DNA from: Actinophytocola sp.
GTDB lineage: Bacteria > Actinomycetota > Actinomycetes > Mycobacteriales > Pseudonocardiaceae
Direction: 5' to 3'
Length of the DNA stretch: 36,154 nucleotides
NCBI GenBank assembly: GCA_009377385.1
Contig: WHUD01000034.1
Coordinates: forward strand, 1 to 36,154
Part shown: in pieces, positions 1-8,273 of the stretch
Layout: the number at the start of each line of letters is the position of its first letter
How positions within the stretch are numbered: position 1 is the first letter of the stretch
The notes under the pieces: model-generated
What the model was told of the DNA's origin: nothing
The model's input: only the letters and a program-made list of their open reading frames with translations
Database searches by the model: none
Translations under genes and position numbers: made by a program

Positions 1-137
1 GACCGGTCGCGAAGCTGTTTCACCAGGTAGCGGAACAGATCCGGGGCGTGCTTGCGGTATACGCCCGCGAACGCCTCGGCATCGCGGTCACGCAACACGC
101 TCACCCGCAACGGAGCCGCTTGCGCTGTTTCCGTCAT
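1..137 (-). CDS. Partial gene, probable ECF RNA polymerase sigma factor (N-terminus)
   Basis: The first 45 codons of a minus-strand gene lie here; the rest is outside the window. The product starts MTETAQAAPLRVSVL and continues with DAEAFAGVYRKHAPDLFRYL. That stretch resembles region 2.1 of ECF sigma factors, where an Asp-x-x-Ala-Phe / Tyr-x-x-His / Leu-x-x-Tyr-Leu pattern opens the core-polymerase-binding helix. A GAAGGG about eleven bases upstream of the ATG could be the ribosome binding site. Only the start of the domain is visible, so the sigma assignment rests on this short motif; another helical regulator is possible. The gene diverges from the mce operon, so the two may share the intervening control region. 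Confidence 0.5.
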   Translation of the reverse strand, partial: MTETAQAAPLRVSVLRDRDAEAFAGVYRKHAPDLFRYLVKQLRDR

Positions 138-461
138 CGCTACCGGTGCCCTTCGTGACGAGTGGCCAGTTCGACGATCACCTACGTCACGCTAGGAGCG
201 CCGGCCCCGGCTGCCACCGTGACAACACACCAAACGGCGCGGCCGTTCTCGTGCCGGGAGGCCAGTGTCATCGAGCGTCGCATGGCCTCCTGACCGGCCA
301 CTACCCGATCGCGTCCGTGCGACTACCCGCATGAGTGGTGCACCCACTCGGCGGAACATGCCACCGTCCGTACCCAGTCCATGCAGCGTCGCGCCTGGAG
401 GGCTTATGGGAATCGGTACCTACCGCAACGGTACCCGCGTCGAGCTTGGCGGTGCGTCTCG
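138..461. promoter_or_regulatory. Divergent control region upstream of the mce operon
   Basis: This 324-bp stretch has no convincing gene. It lies between the leftward partial gene and the rightward mce operon, so it must carry both promoters. A TTCGAC at 170-175 and TAGGAG at 193-198 are 17 bases apart and could be a weak sigma-70-type promoter for the operon, but the match is poor. A short dyad GCCGG-CC-CCGGC lies at about 200-212. The 13-mer GGCTGCCACCGTG at 209-221 is found again at 25900-25912. A cluster of CGGTACC/TACCG elements lies at 414-435 and is listed separately. Confidence 0.4.
414..435. promoter_or_regulatory. Putative operator: repeated CGGTACC / TACCG elements before the mce operon
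   Basis: CGGTACC occurs at 414-420 and again at 429-435, each holding the palindrome GGTACC, with TACCG at 421-425 between them. The order CGGTA-CC-TACCG-CAA-CGGTA gives two overlapping dyads that share the central TACCG. The second copy ends 26 bases before the proposed first start codon. Such spacing and symmetry suit a dimeric repressor of the TetR or GntR type, but no such regulator gene lies next to it. Operator function is inferred from symmetry and position only. Confidence 0.35.
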
Positions 462-1316
462 ATGAGCGCACCGGAGGAGGCGGACACCCGGGAGTCGGTG
501 CAGGCGAAACCATCGCGCCGCCGCTCCGCGGCGCCAGGACGCACCCGGGGCGGGCTGACCGAGCTGGGTGAGATGACCCGGCTCGGGGCACGGGTCGTGT
601 GGATGGTGGTGAGCAGGCCGTGGGGGTTCTGGCGCGACGCGTTGGATCAGATGTATCAGATCCTCAAGCAGTGCTGGATCCCGATGGCCATCTCGACCAC
701 GTTCTTCGGCCTCGGTGCTCCTGGCCTGCAGGGCGGCAACCTCTACGACTTGTTCGGCATGCCGGAGCGGCTCGGTTCGTTCTTCATCATGGCCAGCATC
801 CGCGAGTTCGCGCCGTGGGTGAACGCCATGGTGGTCGCGGGCGTCGTCGGCACGGCCATCACCGCCGACCTCGGCGCGAGACGGATCAGGGACGAGATCG
901 ACGCGATGGAAGTGCTCGGCGTCGATCCTATTAGGACGCTGGTGTTGCCACGGGTGGTCGCGCTTGTGATCTTGACCGGGCTGCTCGATGTCGTCGCGCT
1001 GTGTTTCGGCGTCGTCGGTGGCTTCATCGCGTCGGTGCCGATTCTCGGATCGAACCCGTGGGCGTTCTACGAGAACCTCTTCGCCAACCTGACAACGCCG
1101 GACGTGTGGGGCAGCGTCACGAAGACGTTCGTGTTCGGCCTGATCATCGGCGTCGTCTGCTGTTACAAGGGCATGTACGCCAAGGGCGGGCCGATCGGCG
1201 TTGGCCGCGCTGTCAACCAGGCCGTCGTGATCGCCTTCGCGATGATCTGGGTTTTCAACGTCGTGTTCACCAACATCCTGCTGGGCCTGAACCCAGAGGT
1301 GCAGGTCTTCAAATAG
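462..1316 (+). CDS. yrbEA: YrbE-type ABC transporter permease, first of pair (MlaE family)
   Basis: This 284-residue inner-membrane permease is the first of the two YrbE subunits that pair with the ATPase and the Mce proteins in a lipid transporter. The MlaE-family signature EIDAMEVLGVDP lies at residues 145-156, in the cytoplasmic coupling loop that contacts the ATPase. Several hydrophobic segments follow from about residue 75, and the first 45 residues are polar and basic. I chose the ATG that gives MSAPEEADTR; the upstream in-frame start would add an Arg/Trp-rich tail unlike the family. The ribosome binding site is weak. It ends 9 bases before the second permease gene. Family assignment is firm; the transported lipid is unknown. 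Confidence 0.93.
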   Translation: MSAPEEADTRESVQAKPSRRRSAAPGRTRGGLTELGEMTRLGARVVWMVVSRPWGFWRDALDQMYQILKQCWIPMAISTTFFGLGAPGLQGGNLYDLFGMPERLGSFFIMASIREFAPWVNAMVVAGVVGTAITADLGARRIRDEIDAMEVLGVDPIRTLVLPRVVALVILTGLLDVVALCFGVVGGFIASVPILGSNPWAFYENLFANLTTPDVWGSVTKTFVFGLIIGVVCCYKGMYAKGGPIGVGRAVNQAVVIAFAMIWVFNVVFTNILLGLNPEVQVFK

Positions 1317-1325
1317 GGACGGGCG

Positions 1326-2204
1326 ATGACCTCAACTGAGCAACGACCGGCAGGCGGCGATGGTAGGCCTGGCAGGCCGAAGCCGCCACAGCCAAGGGAA
1401 GTCCGGATCACCGCAGGCGGTGTGGCCGCCTCGGTCAAGACCGCGGTCGCCACCGGCGGCGACATCATGCGGTTCTCCTGGCAGATCATCCGCAACCTGC
1501 CTGACGTGCGGTCGCACTGGGGCGAGGTGGTGCGGCAGACCGCGATCCTCGTGCTGTCGAGCGGACTGATCATCTGGGGAATGCAGTTCGTCATGGGCAC
1601 GATGTGCGGCACCGAGGCCATTTACACCCTCAAGCAGGTGGGCGCGCCGCTGTACTCGGGCATCTTCAACGCCTGGTGTGCGGTCCGCGAGCTGGTGCCC
1701 TACATGTGGGGCTACATCCTCGCCGCCAAGGTCGGCTGTGGCCTCGTCGCCGAGATCGGGTCGATGCGCATCGCGGACGAGGTCGACGCGATGGAGGTCA
1801 TGGGGATCAACTCCCGCAGCTACCTCGTCGGCACCAGGGTGGTCGCCACCTGGATCGCGATGCCGTTCCTGTACGCGGTCAGCCTCGGCATGATGTCGCT
1901 CGGCGAGATCCTGGTGACCGTCTACCACGTCGGGGGTGTCTCGCCGGGCGGTCACATGTACATCTTCTGGCTGTATCAGAACCCGCTCGACTTCATGTAC
2001 TCGATGGCAAAGGCCATCACGATGGGGACGGCCATCGTCTTCGTCGCCTGCTACTACGGCTACACCGCACGAGGCGGGCCGGTCGAGGTCGGCAAGAACA
2101 CCGCCAAGTCAATGATGCTCAACATGGTCCTCGTCCATCTCATCGGAGCCTTGGGGACCCAGCTGTTCTGGGGCATGTCGCCCAACGCGCCCATCGCCAA
2201 CTGA
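1326..2204 (+). CDS. yrbEB: YrbE-type ABC transporter permease, second of pair (MlaE family)
   Basis: A 292-residue second permease. The MlaE signature appears as EVDAMEVMGIN at residues 152-162, slightly different from the first permease, as expected for the two halves of a heterodimer. A proline-rich polar N-terminus of about 45 residues precedes an amphipathic helix, and membrane segments follow from about residue 70. The two YrbE proteins should form the membrane channel that takes lipid from the Mce tube. The gene is followed 23 bases later by the ATPase start, which has a strong AGGAGG. Confidence 0.93.
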   Translation: MTSTEQRPAGGDGRPGRPKPPQPREVRITAGGVAASVKTAVATGGDIMRFSWQIIRNLPDVRSHWGEVVRQTAILVLSSGLIIWGMQFVMGTMCGTEAIYTLKQVGAPLYSGIFNAWCAVRELVPYMWGYILAAKVGCGLVAEIGSMRIADEVDAMEVMGINSRSYLVGTRVVATWIAMPFLYAVSLGMMSLGEILVTVYHVGGVSPGGHMYIFWLYQNPLDFMYSMAKAITMGTAIVFVACYYGYTARGGPVEVGKNTAKSMMLNMVLVHLIGALGTQLFWGMSPNAPIAN

Positions 2205-2227
2205 CGCGCATCCAGGAGGTTGTCACC

Positions 2228-3061
2228 ATGCCCGTGAACCACGCCGAATCGACGGCGCCGTTCCACTCCGCCGGGACCGTGCCGTCGGCGAACTGTTCGA
2301 ACGGTGTCGTGCACACCATGGAGGTGCGCGACGTGTACAAGTCGTTCGGCCCTTTCGACGTCCTGAAAGGACTGAACCTCAACTTCGCCGACGATGCCAT
2401 CACGACCATCCTTGGACCGTCCGGCACCGGTAAGAGCGTGTTGATCAAGCACCTCGTCGGCCTGCTCGAACCGGACGACGGCGAGGTGCTGATCTTCGGC
2501 AGGGACATCTGGCGCATCTCGGAGTCCGAGCGCTACGAGCTGCGGCGCCGGTTCGGCGTGCTGTTCCAGGACGGCGCGCTTTTCGGGTCGATGAACCTGT
2601 ACGACAACGTGGCGTTCCCGCTGCGCAAGCACACCGACAAGGCGGAGTCGGAGATCGCCGACATCGTGATGGATCGGTTGGCGGAGGTTGGCCTCGAGGA
2701 GGCGGCGAGCAAGCTGCCGAGCGAGATCTCCGGCGGGATGCGCAAGCGCGCCGGGTTCGCCCGCGCCCTTGTGATGGATCCCGACATCGTGCTCTTCGAC
2801 GAGCCGGACTCCGGCCTCGACCCGGTCAGGACCAGCCTGCTCAACGACCTGATCCTGGACATGCACGCCAGGCACAAGGGCACGTACCTGCTTGTCACGC
2901 ACGACATCCGTACCGCGCGCAAGGTCAGCGACTACGTCGGCCTGATCTGGAAGGGCAAGGTCGTGCACTACGGCGAGGCGGACGCGGCGTTCGCGTCGGA
3001 GGACCCGTTCGTCAGGCAGTTCCTCGCAGGTGAGTCCGCGGGCCCCCTCGGGATGGACTGA
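2228..3061 (+). CDS. mkl: Mce transporter ATPase (MlaF/Mkl-type ABC protein)
   Basis: A 277-residue cytoplasmic ABC ATPase that should power the YrbE/Mce lipid transporter. Visible motifs: Walker A GPSGTGKS at 63-70, signature SGGMRKRAG at 168-176, Walker B DIVLFDEP at 186-193 with SGLDPV after it, and the switch His225. The signature SGGMRKR is typical of MlaF/Mkl ATPases. The start is fixed by AGGAGG at 2214-2219, eight bases before ATG; a later ATG at 2318 would delete about 30 residues and has no comparable site. In mycobacteria this ATPase (MceG) is generally encoded away from the mce operons; here it sits between the permeases and the mce genes. Its stop nearly abuts the next start. Confidence 0.95.
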   Translation: MPVNHAESTAPFHSAGTVPSANCSNGVVHTMEVRDVYKSFGPFDVLKGLNLNFADDAITTILGPSGTGKSVLIKHLVGLLEPDDGEVLIFGRDIWRISESERYELRRRFGVLFQDGALFGSMNLYDNVAFPLRKHTDKAESEIADIVMDRLAEVGLEEAASKLPSEISGGMRKRAGFARALVMDPDIVLFDEPDSGLDPVRTSLLNDLILDMHARHKGTYLLVTHDIRTARKVSDYVGLIWKGKVVHYGEADAAFASEDPFVRQFLAGESAGPLGMD

Positions 3062-3065
3062 CGTG

Positions 3066-4298
3066 ATGCGCAGACTGCTCATTCCGGTCGTCGTCCTGCT
3101 CGTCGCCGCGCTCACCGGCGCCGGTGCGGTGGCCGCGTTGGACCGTGGCTACACCGTCTCCGTCGTGCTGCCCAACGCCAGCAACCTGATCGAGGGCGGC
3201 TCGGTGATGCGGGACGGCTACGAGGCGGGGTCCATCGAGAACATCGCGGTGGAGAACGGCAAGGCGAGGGTGGACTTCTCGCTCGAAGAGGAGTTCGCGC
3301 CGCTGCACGATGGCGCGAAGGTCACGGTCGAGTGGAAGGCGGTGCTCGGCGAACGGCTGCTCACCATCACCGACGGGCCAGCCGGCCACGCCGTCGTCCC
3401 GCCAGGCGGCATGCTCACCTCGGCGATGGCCGAGCCAGTCGAGTTCGACAAGGTGCTCTCCGCGCTTGACCCGCCGACACGGCAGCGGATGAACTCGCTC
3501 ATCACCCGGCTGTCGGGGACGCTGCGGGGCAGCGAAGGCGACATCAACCAGATGGTGCGCGCTGCGGGCCCAGCGGTGCAGGCGCTCGGTGAGGTGATGC
3601 GCGGCGTCGGCACCGACGGCCAGGCGATCCGACAGCTCGTCACGCAGCTCAACAACACCATGCGCATCCTGGCCGCCAGGGACGACGAGATCCAGCGGGT
3701 GGTGAACGGCCTCGCGGACGCGTCCGGCACCGTCGTCAAGCAACGCAAGGCGCTCGGTGCGACATTGCGCTCGCTACCAAGCACGGTCCGGCAGGCCAAC
3801 GAGACCCTGAGCAAGGTGCCTGGCGCGGTGGACAAGACCGTGCCGCTGCTGCGGGATCTGCGCCCGGTCGCCGAGCGGTTGCCGTCGACGGCCCGCAACC
3901 TTCGGCCGGTGCTCACCGACCTGCGGCCTGCCGTCGGTCAGCTGCGGCCCGCGCTCGACTCGACAGCCGAGCTGCTGCGCACCATGCCGGGCACGCTCGA
4001 CTCGGCGAACGCGACGTTCCCGCAGGCGAACACGGCCATGCGCGACATGGTGCCTGCGCTGAACTACCTCCGGCCCTACACGCCCGAGGTGACCGGCTGG
4101 CTGTCCAACTGGGCCTCCGCGACAGGGAACTACGACGCCAACGGGCACTACGGCCGCATCTTCATCCAAAGCGGACTCGAATCGGGCAACGTCAACCCGG
4201 GTATCACCGGCCCAGGTGTCAAACAGCGGCCAGCTCCGCTGCCCGGCGAAATCGTGGGACAGCCGTGGAAAGACGCCTTCGGGAGTGGAATGCAATGA
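3066..4298 (+). CDS. mceA: Mce protein, first of six (MlaD domain)
   Basis: A 410-residue protein with an N-terminal signal anchor (residues about 3-25, hydrophobic after Met-Arg-Arg). A single MlaD domain at about 30-105 includes SNLIEGGSVMRDGYEAGSIE, the usual MCE beta-barrel motif. A long helical region follows with repeated LRPxLxxLRP-like segments (about 255-310), which in Mce proteins form the coiled tube that carries lipid. The C-terminus is polar and Pro/Gly-rich. The A position is assigned only from gene order. A GTG at 3063 is an alternative start. The stop overlaps the next start as ATGA. Confidence 0.88.
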   Translation: MRRLLIPVVVLLVAALTGAGAVAALDRGYTVSVVLPNASNLIEGGSVMRDGYEAGSIENIAVENGKARVDFSLEEEFAPLHDGAKVTVEWKAVLGERLLTITDGPAGHAVVPPGGMLTSAMAEPVEFDKVLSALDPPTRQRMNSLITRLSGTLRGSEGDINQMVRAAGPAVQALGEVMRGVGTDGQAIRQLVTQLNNTMRILAARDDEIQRVVNGLADASGTVVKQRKALGATLRSLPSTVRQANETLSKVPGAVDKTVPLLRDLRPVAERLPSTARNLRPVLTDLRPAVGQLRPALDSTAELLRTMPGTLDSANATFPQANTAMRDMVPALNYLRPYTPEVTGWLSNWASATGNYDANGHYGRIFIQSGLESGNVNPGITGPGVKQRPAPLPGEIVGQPWKDAFGSGMQ

Positions 4299-5662
4299 GA
4301 TTCAGCCGTATCCGCGTGCTGGTGACGGCGGTGTGCGTCGTGTTGTCCACAACGGCGGCTGCCGCGGGCTTCGCGATGTCGGAGGGCGGTCCCGGTGCGG
4401 CGACCGTCGTCGCGCGGTTCGAGTCAGCGGCGCCGCTGATCACCGGCAACCAGGTCAAGCTGGACGGCGTCGTCGTCGGCGAGGTCCTCGAGATGCACGC
4501 ACGGGACGGCTATGCCGACGTGCTGATGCAGCTCGATCCGCAGGCGCAGCCGTTGCACAGGGACGCGCGGTTCACCATCCGGCCGGTGAGCCTGCTTGGC
4601 GAACGCTATGTCGACCTCGAGCGGGGCAGCCCTTCCGCGCCTCAGCTCGATCCGATGCAGCCGATTCCGGTGTCGCAGACCGGCAGCAACGTCGGCCTCG
4701 ACCAGATCCTCAACGTGCTGGACAAGCCGACCGGCGAGGGACTGGCGTTCCTGGTCACGACGCTCGGCGAGGGGCTGCGCGGCAACGGCAAGAACGCGGA
4801 CGCGGCCATCAGGGCGCTGGCGCCTGCGCTGCGCGACACGCAGCGGTTCACCGAAGTGCTCAAAGGCCAGAACGGCCTGCTCAACAATCTGGTGGAACGT
4901 GTCAAGCCGGTCACGAAGGCGGTGGCCGCCGATGACGGCAAGGCGCTCGACCGGCTGGTCGGCGCCGCCGATCGGTTGCTCGCGGCGACCAGCGCGCAGC
5001 AGCGCGCGCTGGACAGCACGCTGGCCAAGCTGCCGGATGCGCTGCGCTCGGCACGGACAACGCTGGCACGGCTGGCAGGCACCGCAGAGCAGACCACCCC
5101 GACGCTGCGGGCGATGCGACCGGTCACCGACAAGCTGAGCACCATCTCTGGCGAGCTGATGCGCTTCTCCGACGCGCTCGATCCCGCGCTCGCCACGGCG
5201 GAGCCAGTGCTGCGACGGGCAGAGAAGCTGCTCGACGCCGCGGCGCCGGTCAGCGCCGACCTGCGCGCGGCGGGGCCGGGGCTGAAGAAGTCGCTCAGCG
5301 CCGCCCGGCCGATCGTCGAGCGGTTGACCGCCAACCGGGACCAGGTCTTCAACTTCATCCGCTACTGGGCGCTCGCCACCAACGGCCGCGACGGGCTGTC
5401 GCACTACCTGCGGGTCAACGCGATCGTCAACCCGGACACGCTGACGGGTGCGCTGCCGGGCGGTGCGCCGAAGCCCGCGTCGGACGGCGGAGACACCGCG
5501 ACGCCACCGTTGCCCGGCCTGCCAGATGTGTCCGGCCTGCTGCCCACACCGGACGACGGCAACAGCGCTGACGCTGACACGCGCAACCCGACCGGGCTGA
5601 CCGAGGAGCAGGAGTCCGGCCTCATGAACTTCCTTGTCGGCGGCTCGGGAACGGAAGGGTGA
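4295..5662 (+). CDS. mceB: Mce protein, second of six (MlaD domain)
   Basis: A 455-residue Mce protein. It has an N-terminal signal anchor after MRFSRIR, an MlaD domain at about 38-110 (SAAPLITGNQVKLDGVVVGE, then RPVSLLGERYVDL), a long alpha-helical region rich in Ala, Leu and Arg, and a C-terminal tail of about 75 residues rich in Pro, Asp and Gly (PKPASDGGDTATPPLPGLP). The tail is longer than in the other five. GGGAGTGG precedes the ATG, which overlaps the stop of the first mce gene by four bases. The B position is from gene order. It should assemble with the other five as a hetero-hexamer in the envelope. Confidence 0.88.
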   Translation: MRFSRIRVLVTAVCVVLSTTAAAAGFAMSEGGPGAATVVARFESAAPLITGNQVKLDGVVVGEVLEMHARDGYADVLMQLDPQAQPLHRDARFTIRPVSLLGERYVDLERGSPSAPQLDPMQPIPVSQTGSNVGLDQILNVLDKPTGEGLAFLVTTLGEGLRGNGKNADAAIRALAPALRDTQRFTEVLKGQNGLLNNLVERVKPVTKAVAADDGKALDRLVGAADRLLAATSAQQRALDSTLAKLPDALRSARTTLARLAGTAEQTTPTLRAMRPVTDKLSTISGELMRFSDALDPALATAEPVLRRAEKLLDAAAPVSADLRAAGPGLKKSLSAARPIVERLTANRDQVFNFIRYWALATNGRDGLSHYLRVNAIVNPDTLTGALPGGAPKPASDGGDTATPPLPGLPDVSGLLPTPDDGNSADADTRNPTGLTEEQESGLMNFLVGGSGTEG

Positions 5663-5667
5663 CGAGC

Positions 5668-6963
5668 ATGAGTCTTCGCAAGGCGGTCATGTCGGGCAAG
5701 ACCGCGTTCCTGATCGGGACCGTCGTCGTGCTGGTCTTCGCGGCGTCGGTTGCGTTCGGGCTCAACGCCACCCATGGCATGCCCTTCGCGGACCGCAAGA
5801 CGGTCGAGGCCGCGTTCGACGACGTCGGCGGGCTCATTGAAGGGGACGACGTGCGGATCGCAAGCAGCAGGGTCGGCTACGTGGAAGACATCAACGTCGA
5901 GCACGGCAGGGCCGTTGCGGTGCTCCAGATCGACGACGAGAACACCAAGGTCTACCGCGACGCCAGCGCGACGACGGCCTCTGTCGGCGCCCGTTCGGCG
6001 CTGGGCCAGAAGTTCGTCGACCTCAACCCTGGCACGCCCAGTGCGGGCGAGCTGCCGCAAGGCAAGGTGATCCCGAAACGCAAGACCAGCGGCGCCCACG
6101 AGATCACCGCGCTGTTCAACGTCTTCGACCGCCGCACGAGGGCGGCGGCTGGCAGCACGCTGCGCCAGTTCGGTGGCGGACTGGCCGGACGCCAGCAGGA
6201 TCTCCGCGACGTGCTGCGTACCGCGCCGTCGATGCTGCCAGCGCTCGGCACCGTTTCGAAGTCGCTCGCCGCCCGCGATGGAGCGGATCTGACCGCGCTG
6301 CTGTCGTCCGCCGACCGGCTCGCGTCCCGCTTCGCCGGACGTGAGCAGGAGATCGCCGATCTGACCCGGCAGCTCGGCAGCACCATGGACGCCGTCGCGG
6401 CCGACGGCGGCAGCCAGGTCGCCAGGATCCTGGAACGGTCGCCGAGGGCGCTCGACGAGGCGACGTCGGCGATGAACGCGTTGTCCGGGCCGCTCGCCGA
6501 CACCGAGAGCGCGATGCGCAGCATGCGCCCCGGCGCGAAGGCACTCGGCGACGCCACCGCCGACCTGCGTGGCGTGTTCCGCGAGGGGATCGAGCCGTTG
6601 CGTAAGGTGCCCGGCGTCGCGGACAAGGCAACGCCCGCAGTCGGCGACCTCACCGGCGTGATGAATGACGCCCGGCCGCTGGCATCACAATTGGTCGACA
6701 CCACGTCAGACGCGGCGGTGCCGCTGTCGGTGCTTTCGCCGTACCGGGGCGAGATCTCGACCTTCTTCACTCGCGCGGCGAGCTCGCTGTCGCAGGGTGA
6801 CGCCGCTGGCAACTGGCTGCGGATCTACCTGGTGCCGCGCAGCGAGTCTGTCTCGGGAACGGTGCCGGTCAAGGATCCGACGGTGTCGAGCAACCCCTAT
6901 CCGGCGCCTGGCGAGGCGGGCAGCGACTCGGCGTCGATGCCGGGTGAAGGAGGCGGACGCTGA
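5668..6963 (+). CDS. mceC: Mce protein, third of six (MlaD domain)
   Basis: A 431-residue Mce protein with an N-terminal membrane anchor (about residues 15-35), an MlaD domain (DDVGGLIEGDDVRIASSRVGYVE begins it; only the start is quoted as DDVGGLIEGDDVRI) at about 45-120, and a long helical domain. A GGAAGGG at 5653-5659 sits eight bases before the ATG at 5668, so I prefer this start to the GTG at 5659 that would overlap the upstream stop. The C-terminus ends in a short Ser/Gly-rich tail. The stop codon overlaps the next gene's ATG by one base (TGATG). The C position is from order only. Confidence 0.87.
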   Translation: MSLRKAVMSGKTAFLIGTVVVLVFAASVAFGLNATHGMPFADRKTVEAAFDDVGGLIEGDDVRIASSRVGYVEDINVEHGRAVAVLQIDDENTKVYRDASATTASVGARSALGQKFVDLNPGTPSAGELPQGKVIPKRKTSGAHEITALFNVFDRRTRAAAGSTLRQFGGGLAGRQQDLRDVLRTAPSMLPALGTVSKSLAARDGADLTALLSSADRLASRFAGREQEIADLTRQLGSTMDAVAADGGSQVARILERSPRALDEATSAMNALSGPLADTESAMRSMRPGAKALGDATADLRGVFREGIEPLRKVPGVADKATPAVGDLTGVMNDARPLASQLVDTTSDAAVPLSVLSPYRGEISTFFTRAASSLSQGDAAGNWLRIYLVPRSESVSGTVPVKDPTVSSNPYPAPGEAGSDSASMPGEGGGR

Positions 6964-8273
6964 TGGTTCTGCGGAAGGTATTCGCATCACGCTCTGGCCG
7001 GGTGTCCGTGCTGCGGCTCGGCGTCGCGTTCATCGTGGTCGCTCTGCTCGCCGGGGTCGCGCTGTTCCAGAAGAACAAGATCCTCACCACGCTCGAGCCC
7101 GGCGAGACCATCACGGTCGAGTTCACTGCGGCCCATCAGCTCAGGGAGTACGTCTCCGACGCCAAGATCGCCGGTGTCCCCATCGGCGTCGTCACTTCGG
7201 TGGCGCGCACCGAGAGCGGCGTCACCGAGGTGAAGGCCAAGGTGGACGAGGACGATCTCGGCAAGCTCGGGTCGGCTCCCTCCGCCAAGATCAGACCGAC
7301 GACGATGCTCGGCGGCAACTACTACCTAGACCTGAAGCCCGGTGGCCAGGACGGCAGTTTCGACGGCAGGATCCCGGTCGATCGGACCTCGCTGCCGGTC
7401 GAGCTCGGCGACGTCGCCTCCGCCATCCAGCCGGACGCCCGCAAGGGCATCCGCAGCAGCATCCGCGACCTTGACGACACGCTGGCGTCCGGCGGCAGCA
7501 AACAGCTGAAGGAGCTGGCACGACGGGCACCAGGCACGCTCGGCCCGGCGGCGGGCGTGTTCGACGCGATGCGTGGCACCCAGCCGAGGACCGACCTGCC
7601 GAGGCTCGTGCGCGGCCTCGAGGCCACCTCACGCACGTTGGCCGCGCAGCGGGGACAGCTCGACGCCATCGTCGGCAACCTCGCCACCACATCGGACATC
7701 CTCGACCGCCGCGCCAGCGACATGGCGACCGCCACCGCAGGGATGCCGGAGACCCTCCGGGCTGCGAAGAGTGGTCTGCGCAAGCTGGACGGCACGCTGA
7801 CGAAGCTCGGCGACACCGCTGGCCCAGCGCGGCCGTCGGTGCGGGAGCTCGGCAGAACGCTGGATCGGCTCGACCCGGTGCTGGCAGAGGCCCGGCCGGT
7901 CGTCAACGACATGCGGGAGGTGCTAGCTCAGGCGCGGCCGCTCGTCGACGATCTCACGCCTGCCAGCCGCAAGCTCAAAACGAGTTTCGACAACCTGGAC
8001 GGACCGGTGCTCGACCGGGTCAACGGCCCGATCATGGAGACCTTCACGACGCCGTGGCACGGCACGGGCAGGTACGCGGGCAGCGGCTCGGACCGGCCGA
8101 TGTACCAGGTGCTCGCGCACCTCGCGGCGACGGCCGACCGTGCGACGACGGTCGACAAGAACGGCTCGACGATCAACTTCCACGCCGGTTACGGACCTGG
8201 CTCGGTCGCCGGGCTCCCGATCAGCCTTGAGCAGATGTTCCGGCACCTCGCCGGGCAACAGGAGGGTCGATGA
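6963..8273 (+). CDS. mceD: Mce protein, fourth of six (MlaD domain)
   Basis: A 436-residue Mce protein. The N-terminus MVLRKVFASRSGR is basic and is followed by a hydrophobic anchor at about 20-38. The MlaD domain spans about 45-130, with AKIAGVPIGVVTSV and IRPTTMLGGNYYLDL as recognisable strands. The helical domain carries repeated LDRL/VLAEARPVV segments near 290-330. A short Gly/Tyr-containing C-terminus (GRYAGSGSDRPMYQVL) follows. The start shares one base with the previous stop. The D position follows gene order. Confidence 0.87.
   Translation: MVLRKVFASRSGRVSVLRLGVAFIVVALLAGVALFQKNKILTTLEPGETITVEFTAAHQLREYVSDAKIAGVPIGVVTSVARTESGVTEVKAKVDEDDLGKLGSAPSAKIRPTTMLGGNYYLDLKPGGQDGSFDGRIPVDRTSLPVELGDVASAIQPDARKGIRSSIRDLDDTLASGGSKQLKELARRAPGTLGPAAGVFDAMRGTQPRTDLPRLVRGLEATSRTLAAQRGQLDAIVGNLATTSDILDRRASDMATATAGMPETLRAAKSGLRKLDGTLTKLGDTAGPARPSVRELGRTLDRLDPVLAEARPVVNDMREVLAQARPLVDDLTPASRKLKTSFDNLDGPVLDRVNGPIMETFTTPWHGTGRYAGSGSDRPMYQVLAHLAATADRATTVDKNGSTINFHAGYGPGSVAGLPISLEQMFRHLAGQQEGR

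Noticed and set aside
1604..2227. A long N-terminal extension of the ATPase
   Set aside because: It overlaps the second permease in another frame and is Arg/His-rich. The AGGAGG before 2228 marks the true start.
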